Below are positions 33,861-42,277 of a stretch of 64,000 nucleotides of DNA, piece after piece. The notes under the pieces are model-generated. The model was not told the DNA's origin. It worked only from the letters and a program-made list of their open reading frames with translations, and searched no databases. The first letter of the stretch is position 1, and the number at the start of each line of letters is the position of its first letter. Origin of the DNA: Streptomyces sp. S4.7 (GTDB lineage Bacteria; Actinomycetota; Actinomycetes; Streptomycetales; Streptomycetaceae); assembly GCF_010384365.1 (NCBI RefSeq), contig NZ_CP048397.1, forward strand, positions 2,914,001-2,978,000. The letters run 5' to 3'. Position numbers and translations under genes: made by a program.

Positions 33861-34877
33861 ATGGATACGTCGGCGAGCGGTGACGGGCGGGGTACGACGG
33901 AGCGGAGCACGACCGAGCGGGGCACGACCGAGCGGGTACTCACCCTGCTCGGACTCCTGCAACAGCGACAGGTCTGGACCGGTCCCGAGCTGGCCGACCG
34001 GCTCGGCGTCACGACGCGCACGGTGCGGCGCGATGTCGAGCGCCTGCGCGTGCTCGGCTATCCGGTACGGGCCGGCCAAGGCGTCGGCGGCGGCTACCAG
34101 CTCGGCGCGGGGCAGGAGTTGCCGCCGCTGCTCCTCGACGACGAGGAGGCGATCGCCACCGCGGTCTCCCTGCTCGTCGGCGCGGGCGGTGCGGTCACCG
34201 GCGCCGGCGACGCCGCGCTCCGGGCGCTGACCAAGCTCGACCAGGTACTGCCAGTCCGGCTGCGGCACGAGGTCCGCGCGCTCTCCGGCTCGGTGGAGTT
34301 CTTCGGCGGAGGGCGCTCGCCGGTCGACCCCGATGTGCTCATGACGCTGGCCAGGGCCTGCCGCGACGAGGTCGAGACCGGCTTCGACTATCCCTCGGGC
34401 GGCGAGACGCGACGGCGGCGCTGCGAGCCGTACCGCCTGGTCGCCTCCGACCGGCGCTGGTACCTCCTCACCTACGACCTCGACCGCGACGACTGGCGTA
34501 CCTTCCGCGTCGACCGGATGACCGCGGTGTCGTTGCGCACCTGGCGCTTCCGCCCGCGTACCGCGCCCGACGCGGCGGCGTACGTACAGGAGGGCGTGGC
34601 GAGCCGGGTCTACGCGCATCGGGCGCGCTTCCTCGTCCACGCCTCCGCCGACACGGTGCGCGAGCAGATCCCGGGGGCGGCGGCCGTCGTGGAGGAGCGA
34701 GGGGACGGACGCTGCGAGGTGGTGAGCGGCGGCGCCCGCCTCGACGCCGTACTGATGCATGTGCTGCTGCTGGGGCACGACTTCGAGGTGCTCGACCCTC
34801 CGGAGCTCGCGGAGCGCTGCGGCGCGCTGGCGGAGAGGCTGCGGGCGGCCGGTACGACGGGTCCACCAGGTGTCTGA
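33861..34877 (+). CDS. HTH-WYL transcriptional regulator
   Basis: 338 residues: winged HTH of the HTH_11/DeoR type (TERVLTLLGLLQQRQVWTGP, LADRLGVTTRTVRRDVERLR), a central WYL domain (RCEPYRLVASDRRWYLLTYD, WRTFRVDRMTAVSL) and a WCX tail. WYL domains sense ligands or nucleic acids. The start at 33861 is the first ATG outside the divergent gene. Oddity: the N-terminus contains TTERS-TTERG-TTERV, three 15-nt tandem repeats in DNA (about 33896-33940). Confidence 0.9.
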   Translation: MDTSASGDGRGTTERSTTERGTTERVLTLLGLLQQRQVWTGPELADRLGVTTRTVRRDVERLRVLGYPVRAGQGVGGGYQLGAGQELPPLLLDDEEAIATAVSLLVGAGGAVTGAGDAALRALTKLDQVLPVRLRHEVRALSGSVEFFGGGRSPVDPDVLMTLARACRDEVETGFDYPSGGETRRRRCEPYRLVASDRRWYLLTYDLDRDDWRTFRVDRMTAVSLRTWRFRPRTAPDAAAYVQEGVASRVYAHRARFLVHASADTVREQIPGAAAVVEERGDGRCEVVSGGARLDAVLMHVLLLGHDFEVLDPPELAERCGALAERLRAAGTTGPPGV

Positions 34878-34931
34878 ACGCCGGTGAAACGCGTTCGCAC
34901 CGCCCCTCCCCCGGCCGCTAGCGTGCCCGTC

Positions 34932-35447
34932 ATGACCAACCCCGACGGCACGCCTGACACCGCCCCCGCCGCGCATCCCCGTTTCGTCGAGGCCCTGCGC
35001 GAACTGGGCCTCGACGACCTCACCGGCCAGATCCGCGCCTTCCCCGACGCCACCCGCACCGCGGCCGAGGCCGCCGCCGCCATCGGCTGCGAACTCGGCG
35101 AGATCGTCAAGTCGCTGATCTTCGAGGCCGACGGCGTCCCGGTGCTCGTACTGATGGACGGCGCGTCGCGCGTCGATGTGGAGCGCGTACGGCAGGAGTT
35201 GGGCGCCGGGGCGGTCAAGCGGGCGCGCGCGGATCTCGTACGGGAGACCACCGGCTACGCGATCGGAGGCGTACCGCCCTTCGGCCACCGCACCCGGACG
35301 CGTGTGCTCGCCGACCGGGGGCTGCTCGACCACGACGTGGTGTGGGCGGCGGCCGGCACCCCGCACACGGTCTTCCCGATGGACCCCAAGAGCGTGGTCT
35401 CGTACGCCGGCGGCACGCTAGTGGACGTTCGCGAGCGCATGGCGTGA
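34932..35447 (+). CDS. YbaK/EbsC-family aminoacyl-tRNA deacylase
   Basis: 171 residues: HPRFVEALRELGLDDLTGQI, AAAIGCELGEIVKSLIF (the conserved Lys), VLVLMDGASRVDVERVRQEL, and GYAIGGVPPFGHRTRTRVLA, the YbaK signature with G-G-x-P-P-F-G-H. Such proteins clear mischarged tRNA (for example Cys-tRNA-Pro). Its TGA overlaps the GTG of the EamA gene (GTGA), so the two are co-translated. Confidence 0.92.
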   Translation: MTNPDGTPDTAPAAHPRFVEALRELGLDDLTGQIRAFPDATRTAAEAAAAIGCELGEIVKSLIFEADGVPVLVLMDGASRVDVERVRQELGAGAVKRARADLVRETTGYAIGGVPPFGHRTRTRVLADRGLLDHDVVWAAAGTPHTVFPMDPKSVVSYAGGTLVDVRERMA

Positions 35448-36220
35448 CCCCGGCCGTCGCCGCCGCTGTCCTCCTGGCGGCCGTCACCCACGCGACCTGG
35501 AACGCGATCGCGCACACCATCAAGGACCAGGTGGTCGCCTTCACGCTGATCGCCGGCGGTGGCGCGCTGATCGGCGCGGTCGCCGTGTGCTTCGCACCGT
35601 TCCCGGCGTCCGGCGCGTGGCCGTATCTGATCGTCTCGGCGGTGCTCCACCTCGGCTACCAGGCGCTGCTGATGCGGTCGTTCAGCCTCGGCGACTTCGG
35701 CCAGATGTACCCGATCGCGCGCGGTACGGCGCCACTGCTGGTGACCGTCCTGGCGGCGGTCTTCGTCGGCGAGTCCCTGGACGGCTGGCAGGCGACCGGC
35801 GTCGCGGTGGCCTCGGCGGGGCTGGTGGGCGTTGCCCTGTGGGGCATGCGGAGCGCGGAGACGAAGCCACAGTGGCCCGCGCTGACCGCCGCGGTCGCGA
35901 CGGGGGTCTCGATCGCCGCGTACACGGTGGTGGACGGGGTGGGCGTCCGCGAATCGGGCACACCACTCGGCTACATCGGCTGGCTGATGATTCTCCAGGG
36001 CTCGCTGATCCCGCTGTACGCGCTGTACGCACGCCGCCGCCGGCTCCTCACCCAACTCCGCCCCCACGCACGCCTCGGCCTCCTCGGCGCGACGCTCTCG
36101 GTGGGCGCGTACGCCCTGGTGCTGTGGGCCCAGACGCAGGCGGCCCTCGCCCCGATCGCGGCACTGCGGGAGTCGTCAAGGAACGCTTCGGCACACCCCG
36201 CATCGCGGCGGCCGGCCTGA
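35444..36220 (+). pseudogene. EamA/DMT-family transporter, 3' end disrupted
   Basis: Intact through about 244 residues and eight or nine membrane helices (ATWNAIAHTIKDQVVAFTLI at the start, QMYPIARGTAPLLVTVLAAV, LAPIAALRESS at the end). EamA exporters move small metabolites. At 36176-36178, after ALRES, about 37 nt encoding the next half-helix are missing and the frame shifts, giving a 14-residue nonsense tail to 36220. The correct C-terminus (KERFGTPRIAAAGLMVIGIG) is still present in the shifted frame to 36258. The missing segment, SIIVGAATGAVFSQERFGTP, is found at 46486 beyond the island. The gene is therefore split by island insertion. GTG start coupled to YbaK. Confidence 0.85.
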
Positions 36221-36264
36221 TGGTGATCGGCATCGGCCTGATGCTGCGGACGAGTTGAGCGAGG
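36178..36264 (+). repeat. EamA 3'-end repeat, copy 1 (left boundary of island)
   Basis: 36179-36264 matches 46526-46611 at 84 of 86 positions, in direct orientation. It covers the last 26 codons of the EamA gene, the stop, and 6 nt beyond. It probably marks the left attachment region of the island. Confidence 0.8.
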
Positions 36265-36649
36265 GAGGAGCGGGGCCCGCCCCCGGCCGGGCCGCGCTCG
36301 TGTCTCCGCCCCGCTCAGTCCGGTCGGCGCCCACCGCTCGCGCGATCAGCCACCAGACCTCCCGTCTGCCGTCGACCCACACACCGTGCAGGTCGACGGC
36401 AGACGGGACGAGGGCAAGGAAATGGCGCGTAGTCGTGGCAGACGTGTTGTAGCCGACGGGCGGCGCAGACTCGAAGTCCCACCCACGCGGGTGTCTGGCT
36501 CTGCGTTGGAAAATCACTCAACTAGGAGCAAACCCGGAGGTGCTTGGAGCACAATGCACGCGTAGGCGGCGCTCGTGCGTCACACGCCTGTGTGCACGAC
36601 AGCCTTGGCACACTCAGATGGCCAGGAATGGGTGACGGGGGAGAAAGAG
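36265..36649. other. Island left intergenic region with 18-bp hairpin
   Basis: No convincing gene in 385 bp. It holds a perfect 18-bp inverted repeat (36360-36377 and 36391-36408, 13-nt loop). A minus-strand frame (36176-36517) has some protein-like composition in its first 60 codons but no recognised family and ends inside the EamA repeat, so I do not call it. Confidence 0.55.
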
Positions 36650-37822
36650 ATGGCCGATCCTACCGAATTGATGCTGAAAGATCTCGCGCAGAGTTACACG
36701 GAAAGACAAGTCTCCAACGCATTTTTGCGACTTTATGCGGATGACACTCAATTTGGTCGCGCTTTCGCCAGCATTCATGAGCGTCTGAACGGGCATTTCG
36801 AATCCATTAACGACAGAGCTGGAACAACTCGCCACTATTGGGCCGATTCAAGCAGAGAGATGATCACACTCTGCAAAGAAACGGACGACATTCTCCAATC
36901 CCTTAAGAGTGTCGGCATAGAAGTGCGGCTCACGGACACCTATGCGGCAGCCATAGAAAACTGTCAATCATGGCTCACGCAAAGCGGAGGCAGCGCCGTA
37001 CCGGATGACTTCGAAAAGATCAAAATCATCAAGTACGAGCCCATCCTGTCTCGCCCCGGCACCGAACTTCACTTGAAAAAGTCCACCGCACGCCCCCGGT
37101 TGCAGTTGATCGGCGAGGGGTCATATGCGCATGTGTTCTCCTTCATTGACCCGGACTACGGCATCAAATTCGCGGTCAAGCGCGCCAAAAAGAACATGGA
37201 CGAACGCGATCTCCACCGCTTCCGACAAGAGTTCGACATTCTAAAGCGTCTGAGTTTCCCATACGTTGTTGAGGTGTATCAGTACGATGCAACTCGCCAC
37301 GAGTACAAGATGGAGTTTTGTGAAGCCACGCTTCGCGACTACATCAAAAGACGCAATAACATGTTGCCCTTTGCGGCACGAAAGAGAATTGCGCTGCAAT
37401 TCCTGTACGGCATCAACTACATCCACACCAAAGACCTACTTCATCGCGACATCAGCCTTCAAAATGTCTTGGTGAAAACCTTCGACGGTGGAGCCGTTTT
37501 GGTGAAGCTTTCGGACTTCGGCCTCGCCAAAGACAGGACCTCTGAATACACTCGAACGAAAACAGAAATGCGCGGGACAATCCGAGATCCTCTACTGGTC
37601 AGCTTCAAAGAGTATGACGCACGCAATGAGATCTATTCGATTGGGCATGTTCTTTCCTATATCTTTACCGGCAAGGAAGCCTTGATGTCTCAAGCGGACG
37701 CAGCGAGCGACATTGTGAGAAAATGCGTGGCGCACGATGTTGCTAACCGGTACCAGACCGTTCGTGGCCTAATCGGTGACGTTGAGAAACTGGAAGCGAC
37801 CCCTACGGACGCGCCCGCCTGA
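36650..37822 (+). CDS. Ser/Thr protein kinase with unknown N-terminal domain, low GC
   Basis: 390 residues. The N-terminal 150 residues match nothing I recognise and look helical. The kinase domain has a glycine loop GEGSYAHVF (155-163), Lys177 in FAVKRAKK, catalytic HRDISLQN (265-272), DFG (289-291) and EIYSIGHVLSYIFTG in place of the usual D-x-W/Y-S-x-G. No membrane span or PASTA repeat, so it is cytosolic and unlike PknB. ATG at 36650 has GGGGGAG upstream. GC content and codon use are far lower than any neighbour (many AAA, ATT, TTT codons), so it was acquired recently, possibly from outside Streptomyces. Similar lone kinases occur in phage-defence islands; function here is unproven. Confidence 0.88.
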   Translation: MADPTELMLKDLAQSYTERQVSNAFLRLYADDTQFGRAFASIHERLNGHFESINDRAGTTRHYWADSSREMITLCKETDDILQSLKSVGIEVRLTDTYAAAIENCQSWLTQSGGSAVPDDFEKIKIIKYEPILSRPGTELHLKKSTARPRLQLIGEGSYAHVFSFIDPDYGIKFAVKRAKKNMDERDLHRFRQEFDILKRLSFPYVVEVYQYDATRHEYKMEFCEATLRDYIKRRNNMLPFAARKRIALQFLYGINYIHTKDLLHRDISLQNVLVKTFDGGAVLVKLSDFGLAKDRTSEYTRTKTEMRGTIRDPLLVSFKEYDARNEIYSIGHVLSYIFTGKEALMSQADAASDIVRKCVAHDVANRYQTVRGLIGDVEKLEATPTDAPA

Positions 37823-37862
37823 AATTCATGGACGACAGTGCAGGCTGATGCAGGCCCGTTAC

Positions 37863-38063
37863 TCACCCGGTTCTGCACTGCCTTGTCGTTGCGACGTGGG
37901 TCAGCATCGTGATCTCGCCGGCTGCGGCGGGCGTTAACTCCAGTCGCACCACGCCCAATCCGTCTATTGAGGCGCTGGCGCGGAGTTGACCTCCGGTCGT
38001 GTCGATGCCTGCCGCTGTTAGCGCTACGGTCAGCTCAGTTACGACAAGTGGCCGCAATTTCAT
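37863..38063 (-). CDS. Small hypothetical protein
   Basis: 66 residues: MKLRPLVVTELTVALTAAGI, QLRASASIDGLGVVRLELTP. The pattern looks like a compact alpha-beta protein rather than chance coding. No clear ribosome-binding site and no family recognised. It is opposite in direction to the kinase and recombinase genes. Apart from it, 37823-38277 shows nothing. Confidence 0.35.
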   Translation of the reverse strand: MKLRPLVVTELTVALTAAGIDTTGGQLRASASIDGLGVVRLELTPAAAGEITMLTHVATTRQCRTG

Positions 38064-38277
38064 CAGATGCAACACTGCGGTTGGGGTGCATATCAACAGC
38101 CGCCTTCCCCCTATGTCCTGGTCAGCACCCTGTGCGGGTTCGGTGTGGATGGCTCGCCGGGCCGCTTGAGATGCGGCGAATGCGAGCCGGCATGCCTTCT
38201 GAGCTGGGAACTTGTCAGGTGATTACATCTGATGAAAGATTCCTTCGTCTGATGTAGGCGGCGGAGGGTAGTCATTC

Positions 38278-39396
38278 GTGGGTGGGAACAGGCTCGCGCC
38301 GGGGGCTGTTGGGCTGCACCTGGTAGGTGACCTGCCGCTGCTGCGGCCGGACGAGCAGGTGTTCACGGCGATGCTGGACGGCTGGCGCAACCAGCAGCTC
38401 GCGCGGAACCTGGCGTTCTCCACGATCGAGGGCCGGGAGAAGGTGGTACGCGCCTTCGTCCGGCACGCGGACACGTTCCCCTGGGCCTGGTCGCCGCAGA
38501 TGGTCGACGAGTGGCTGGGCGACCTGCGGTCGGTACGGCACCTGCGCCGTTCCACACTCCGCAACTACCAGGGATCGGTCCGGTCCTTCTGCTCCTTCAT
38601 CACCGATCCCGCCTACGGATGGGCGGTGACCTGCGAGGAGCGTTTCGGCGCCCACCCGGTGCAGGTGGTGCACGAGTGGAACACCGCGGTGCACGTGGAG
38701 GAAGCCGAGGCAGACCCCAGTAAACGGGCCTTCACCCGGCAGGAGTTGCAGGCGTTCTTCGACCACGCCGACGACCAGGTCGGCAGGGTCCGCGGCCGGG
38801 GCCGCAAGGGCTGGCTGCCCGCATTCCGCGACGCGATGCTGTTCAAGACCGCGTACGCCTTCGGCCTGCGCCGCAACGAGACGCGGATGCTGGACTCGGT
38901 CGACTTCGGACGCAACCCCGAAGGTCCTGAGTTCGGCGAGTACGGCGTCCTCTACGTCCGCCACGGGAAGGCGAAGAAGGGCTCGCCGCCCAAACGCCGC
39001 AGTGTGCTGACCGTCTTCGACTGGTCGGCGGAGATCCTCCAGCAGTGGAACGAGGAGGTACGTCCGCTGTTTCCCACCGCCGGCTCCGGGGCTCTGTGGC
39101 CGTCGGAGCGATCGGCCCGGGTCGGCTTCTCCCAGATGAACACCCGGTTCACCACCTACCGGGACGCCCTCGGCCTGGACGACGGACTCGACTTCCACTC
39201 CTTCCGCAGGTCCTACGTCACCCACCTGATCGAGAAGGGCATGGACGCCCGGTTCGTCCAGGAACAGGTCGGGCACGAACACGCATCCACGACCGCGATC
39301 TACACATGCGTGTCCTCCGACTTCCGCACCCGCACCCTGCGCAGAGCGTTGGACGCGACGATGCAGGCCGCTCTGCGGCCGGCGAGGAGGGCTTGA
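38278..39396 (+). CDS. Tyrosine recombinase (integrase)
   Basis: 372 residues. SAM-like core-binding domain (about 25-115, including STIEGREKVVRAFVRHADTF) and a catalytic domain with the full set R198 (FGLRRNE), K231-K234 (HGKAKKGS), H307-x-x-R310 (FHSFRRSYVTHL), H333 (GHEHASTTA) and Tyr342 (IYTCVS). The enzyme should therefore be active. GTG start. It is the first gene of a coupled trio: its TGA overlaps the ATG of the HTH gene by one base, and that gene overlaps the zinc-ribbon recombinase. Likely drives integration or excision of the island. Confidence 0.92.
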   Translation: MGGNRLAPGAVGLHLVGDLPLLRPDEQVFTAMLDGWRNQQLARNLAFSTIEGREKVVRAFVRHADTFPWAWSPQMVDEWLGDLRSVRHLRRSTLRNYQGSVRSFCSFITDPAYGWAVTCEERFGAHPVQVVHEWNTAVHVEEAEADPSKRAFTRQELQAFFDHADDQVGRVRGRGRKGWLPAFRDAMLFKTAYAFGLRRNETRMLDSVDFGRNPEGPEFGEYGVLYVRHGKAKKGSPPKRRSVLTVFDWSAEILQQWNEEVRPLFPTAGSGALWPSERSARVGFSQMNTRFTTYRDALGLDDGLDFHSFRRSYVTHLIEKGMDARFVQEQVGHEHASTTAIYTCVSSDFRTRTLRRALDATMQAALRPARRA

Positions 39397-39731
39397 TGAA
39401 ACGCCAGGTCAGCTACCAGTGGCGACTGCGCGAGGTGATGGCCACCCGCGGCATCTTCGCCGCCTCCGACCTCTCCCCGCTGCTCGCCGAACGCGGCATC
39501 GAGCTGTCCTCGGTCCAGGTCTGGCGCCTGGTCACCCAGACTCCCGAACGGCTCTCCCTGCCGGTCCTGGCCGCGCTCTGCGACATCCTCGACGTCACCC
39601 CCACCGACCTGATCGCCACCCGGGCCGAGAACGTCGCCCCGCGCCGCACCGCCGCCTCCGGCGGCGCCGACGTCGTGGACCTGGCCAACACCATCCGGCC
39701 CAAGCGCGCCCGGATCACCCCCGACTCGTGA
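39396..39731 (+). CDS. Cro/C1-type HTH protein of the recombination module
   Basis: 111 residues: LREVMATRGIFAASDLSPLL, AERGIELSSVQVWRLVTQTP, LPVLAALCDILDVTPTDLI is a YdaS/HTH_26-like helix-turn-helix. A basic tail follows (RPKRARITPDS). Good ribosome-binding site GAGGAGG before the ATG. Overlaps both flanking genes, so the three proteins are made together, which suggests a role as recombination directionality factor or as repressor of the module. Confidence 0.85.
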   Translation: MKRQVSYQWRLREVMATRGIFAASDLSPLLAERGIELSSVQVWRLVTQTPERLSLPVLAALCDILDVTPTDLIATRAENVAPRRTAASGGADVVDLANTIRPKRARITPDS

Positions 39732-41224
39732 GCCCGGCCTACGACAGCCGCGAGAAATACGAGCGGTGGCACATACGCACCTGCGCACGCTGCGGCCGCC
39801 GCGCAGCCAAGTCCGCGAACTGGTCAGACGGACCTATCTGCCGCACCTGCTATGAACGGGCCACGCGGGACCGAGGCCGCTGCCCCGGCTGCAAAACCGA
39901 GCGGCTGCTTCCCGGCCGCAACGTGGCGGGAACCGCGATCTGCCGGGATTGCGCAGGCATCAGCCGCGACTTCTTCTGCGACCGCTGCGGCTTCGAGGGC
40001 CTACTCCTGGGCGGACGGCTCTGCGAACGCTGCACCCTCTCCGACCAGCTCACCGCCCTCCTGGACGACGGCACCGGCTGCATCCACCCACAGTTGATCC
40101 CGCTGCACCAGCTTCTGGTGAGCCTGGACCGTCCGAAGAGTCGGCTTATCTGGCTCCGCAACCGGCAAGTCCCGGCACTCCTGCGAGACCTCGCCACCGG
40201 AACAGTGCCACTCACACACGACGCCATCCAGGCCCTGCCGAACTGGCGGACCGCCGCCTACCTGCGCGACCTGCTCATGGACAGCGGCGTCCTGCCTCAC
40301 CTCGACCGGCGACTCCTTCTGTTCGAGCGGTGGCTCGCCCAGCGAATCGCCACCACCGCCGACACCGAACACGCCCGCATACTCCAGCACTTCGCCACCT
40401 GGCACCAGCTTCGCAAGCTCCGAGCCAAGGCGGCCAAGGGCCCGTTGGGCACGAGTACGACGCAGGAATGCCGCCAGCAGATCACCCAGGCTGGTGCCTT
40501 CCTGGTCTGGCTCGCCGCCCGGCACGTCGCGCTGAGCGCCTGCACCCAGACCGATCTCGATGCCTGGCACGCGGAGAAGTACGCCACCCGGCGACCTGCC
40601 CAGGCGTTCTTGCGATGGTGCATGGAGACCCGCCGGATGCCGCGGCTGATCATCCCGAACCACCCGACCACCAACCCCCACCCGATGGGCCAACACCAGC
40701 GCGTCACCGCCCTGCAACGGGTCCTCGCCGACGACAGCACCGCGCTGAGAGTCCGGGTCGCGGCCTGTCTGGTCCTGCTGTTCGCCCAACCCGTCAGCCG
40801 CATCGTTCGCATGACCACCGACGACGTTCTCCGCGACGGCCAGTGCGTCACACTCCGCCTTGGCGACCCGCCCACTCCAGCCCCTGAGCCGGTGGCCGAC
40901 CTCCTGCTCGACTACCTCCAAGCGCTGCCCGCCAGCACCCCCGCCATCAACCAGAACTCGCCCTGGCTGTTCCCCGGTCGCCGAGCGAGCCAGCCCATGA
41001 ACCCCGCCACCCTGCGCGACGCACTACGAAAACTCGGCATCCCTGTCGAGAAAGGCCGCACCTCGGCCATTCGCCAGCTCGTCCTCCAGGCCCCGGCGCC
41101 CGTCATCGCCCAGGCACTGGGCTACCACGACAAGAGCACCACCCGCATCGCCAACGACGCCGGAGCCCCCTGGAAGAACTACGCACCCGGCGACCACAAC
41201 CGGCGATCTCCACGGCTCCGGTGA
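39728..41224 (+). CDS. Zinc-ribbon protein with degenerate tyrosine-recombinase domain
   Basis: 498 residues starting at a GTG that overlaps the HTH stop (GTGA). The N-terminal 102 residues carry six CxxC pairs (19/22, 38/41, 52/55, 72/75, 84/87, 99/102), enough for three zinc ribbons. The rest resembles a tyrosine recombinase: core-binding helices (AGAFLVWLAARHVALSACTQ), FAQPVSRIVRMTTDDVL (Arg) and a C-terminal SAIRQLVLQAPAPVIAQALG. The HxxR histidine is replaced (TSAIRQ) and the place of the nucleophile Tyr reads STTRIANDAG; a Tyr occurs later in WKNYAPGDH. It is thus probably an accessory DNA-binding partner rather than a self-sufficient recombinase. Confidence 0.82.
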   Translation: MSPAYDSREKYERWHIRTCARCGRRAAKSANWSDGPICRTCYERATRDRGRCPGCKTERLLPGRNVAGTAICRDCAGISRDFFCDRCGFEGLLLGGRLCERCTLSDQLTALLDDGTGCIHPQLIPLHQLLVSLDRPKSRLIWLRNRQVPALLRDLATGTVPLTHDAIQALPNWRTAAYLRDLLMDSGVLPHLDRRLLLFERWLAQRIATTADTEHARILQHFATWHQLRKLRAKAAKGPLGTSTTQECRQQITQAGAFLVWLAARHVALSACTQTDLDAWHAEKYATRRPAQAFLRWCMETRRMPRLIIPNHPTTNPHPMGQHQRVTALQRVLADDSTALRVRVAACLVLLFAQPVSRIVRMTTDDVLRDGQCVTLRLGDPPTPAPEPVADLLLDYLQALPASTPAINQNSPWLFPGRRASQPMNPATLRDALRKLGIPVEKGRTSAIRQLVLQAPAPVIAQALGYHDKSTTRIANDAGAPWKNYAPGDHNRRSPRLR

Positions 41225-41244
41225 GGCACCGGCCGACCGTGAGA

Positions 41245-41865
41245 TTACGCCTGCAGGCGCTTGATCCAAGGGTGAGGTCCGTACGTCTTGGAGATCGCAT
41301 CGACGAGCCAGCTTCGCTGCTGATCCGTGAGCACGGGCAGCGCAGCGTCGAAGTCCTCTTCGTCCTTGGGCCGAGGTGTCTTGGCTTTGTAGTAGAGCTG
41401 CACGTCCAGGGCGAGAAAGGGAACACCGTCAGCCGAGGTCATCCCCAGCATGCTGATCGGCCTACGCACCCGGGGGTCACGCCGTGACACCCATTCCTGG
41501 CCGCAGGACTCGTCGATCATGATCTGGATACGCCAGGGATCGTCGGGCCCGGGCCGGCACCAGATGTCGTGAACTTCCAGCGACAAGACCTCGTCCAACG
41601 CCCACGGACGCAGGCTTCCCGGTGGATCGGCGGCCCACCATTGCCAGCCCGACAGAGCCTGCTGGGCCACGAGCTGATCACGCCGCAGCAACAGGACATC
41701 GATGTCCCCATGGCTCCGGATTCGGCGGCCCACCGCGAGCTCGATCGCGAAGCCCCCAGCCACCCACCAGCAGGACTCCAAGCCGGAGAACCTCGCGACA
41801 ACCTCGCTCAGAGAGGCGGGATCCCACCTGCCAAACGGAGCCCGGAGACGTGTCATGCCGCTCAT
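41245..41865 (-). CDS. Nucleotidyltransferase, aminoglycoside-2''-adenylyltransferase-like
   Basis: 206 residues: WWVAGGFAIELAVGRRIRSH then GDIDVLLLRRDQL, the ANT/MNT nucleotidyltransferase motif with two catalytic Asp, followed by PFLALDVQLYYKAKTPRPKD and RSWLVDAISKTYGPHPWIKR. Enzymes with this pattern adenylylate aminoglycosides or are uncharacterised. Two ATGs, 41865 and 41856, are 9 nt apart; the GGGAG upstream is better spaced for 41856. It stands alone, convergent to the recombination module. Confidence 0.8.
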   Translation of the reverse strand: MSGMTRLRAPFGRWDPASLSEVVARFSGLESCWWVAGGFAIELAVGRRIRSHGDIDVLLLRRDQLVAQQALSGWQWWAADPPGSLRPWALDEVLSLEVHDIWCRPGPDDPWRIQIMIDESCGQEWVSRRDPRVRRPISMLGMTSADGVPFLALDVQLYYKAKTPRPKDEEDFDAALPVLTDQQRSWLVDAISKTYGPHPWIKRLQA

Positions 41866-42277
41866 TCTCCCGTGGCTGCCCTTGAGCCGACGCACACCAC
41901 TGTTGATCACGAGCAGTAACAGACACGAGAGCCGAAAGGCCGTCAGGTTCAGGAACACCGACTACTCGATAAACGACTCTTACCAGTCTTGGGATGCGTC
42001 CCGCCAGCTGGCCACGTAGTTCACGCCCCAGACACAGAGAAGTGCATCAGCGTTCAGGTCGTCAGCGTCGGATTCGTCGCTCCCGGTGCTGTTCGCCCCT
42101 ACAAGTCCCCCTCTACGCAGGCCGACTGGCAATTCACCATGTCCGGTCACGCAGCAGAAGACACGACGACGGCCCCGGTGCCTCGGCACCGGGGACCGTG
42201 ATCGTTGGAGAGCGGTCCCTAGCCGGACGCCCCCAGTTGCTCTCAGGCCCGGGTGGTCCAGTGTTGTGTGAGTAGTC
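41866..42277. other. Intergenic region with terminator at 42173-42194
   Basis: Short frames here lack coding character. The perfect 10-bp inverted repeat 42173-42182 / 42185-42194 with a 2-nt loop can end transcription of the minus-strand gene at 42278. Confidence 0.5.

Noticed and set aside
33896-33940. CRISPR-like short tandem repeat
   Set aside because: The 15-nt units have no spacers and are in frame inside the WYL regulator gene.
36176-36517. Minus-strand 113-codon frame at the island's left edge
   Set aside because: Only part of it looks protein-like, it runs into the EamA repeat in antisense, and no family or ribosome-binding site supports it.
38278-41224. RIT (recombinase in trio) element
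   Set aside because: Only two proteins have a recombinase fold and one of these is degenerate; the middle protein is a small HTH protein.
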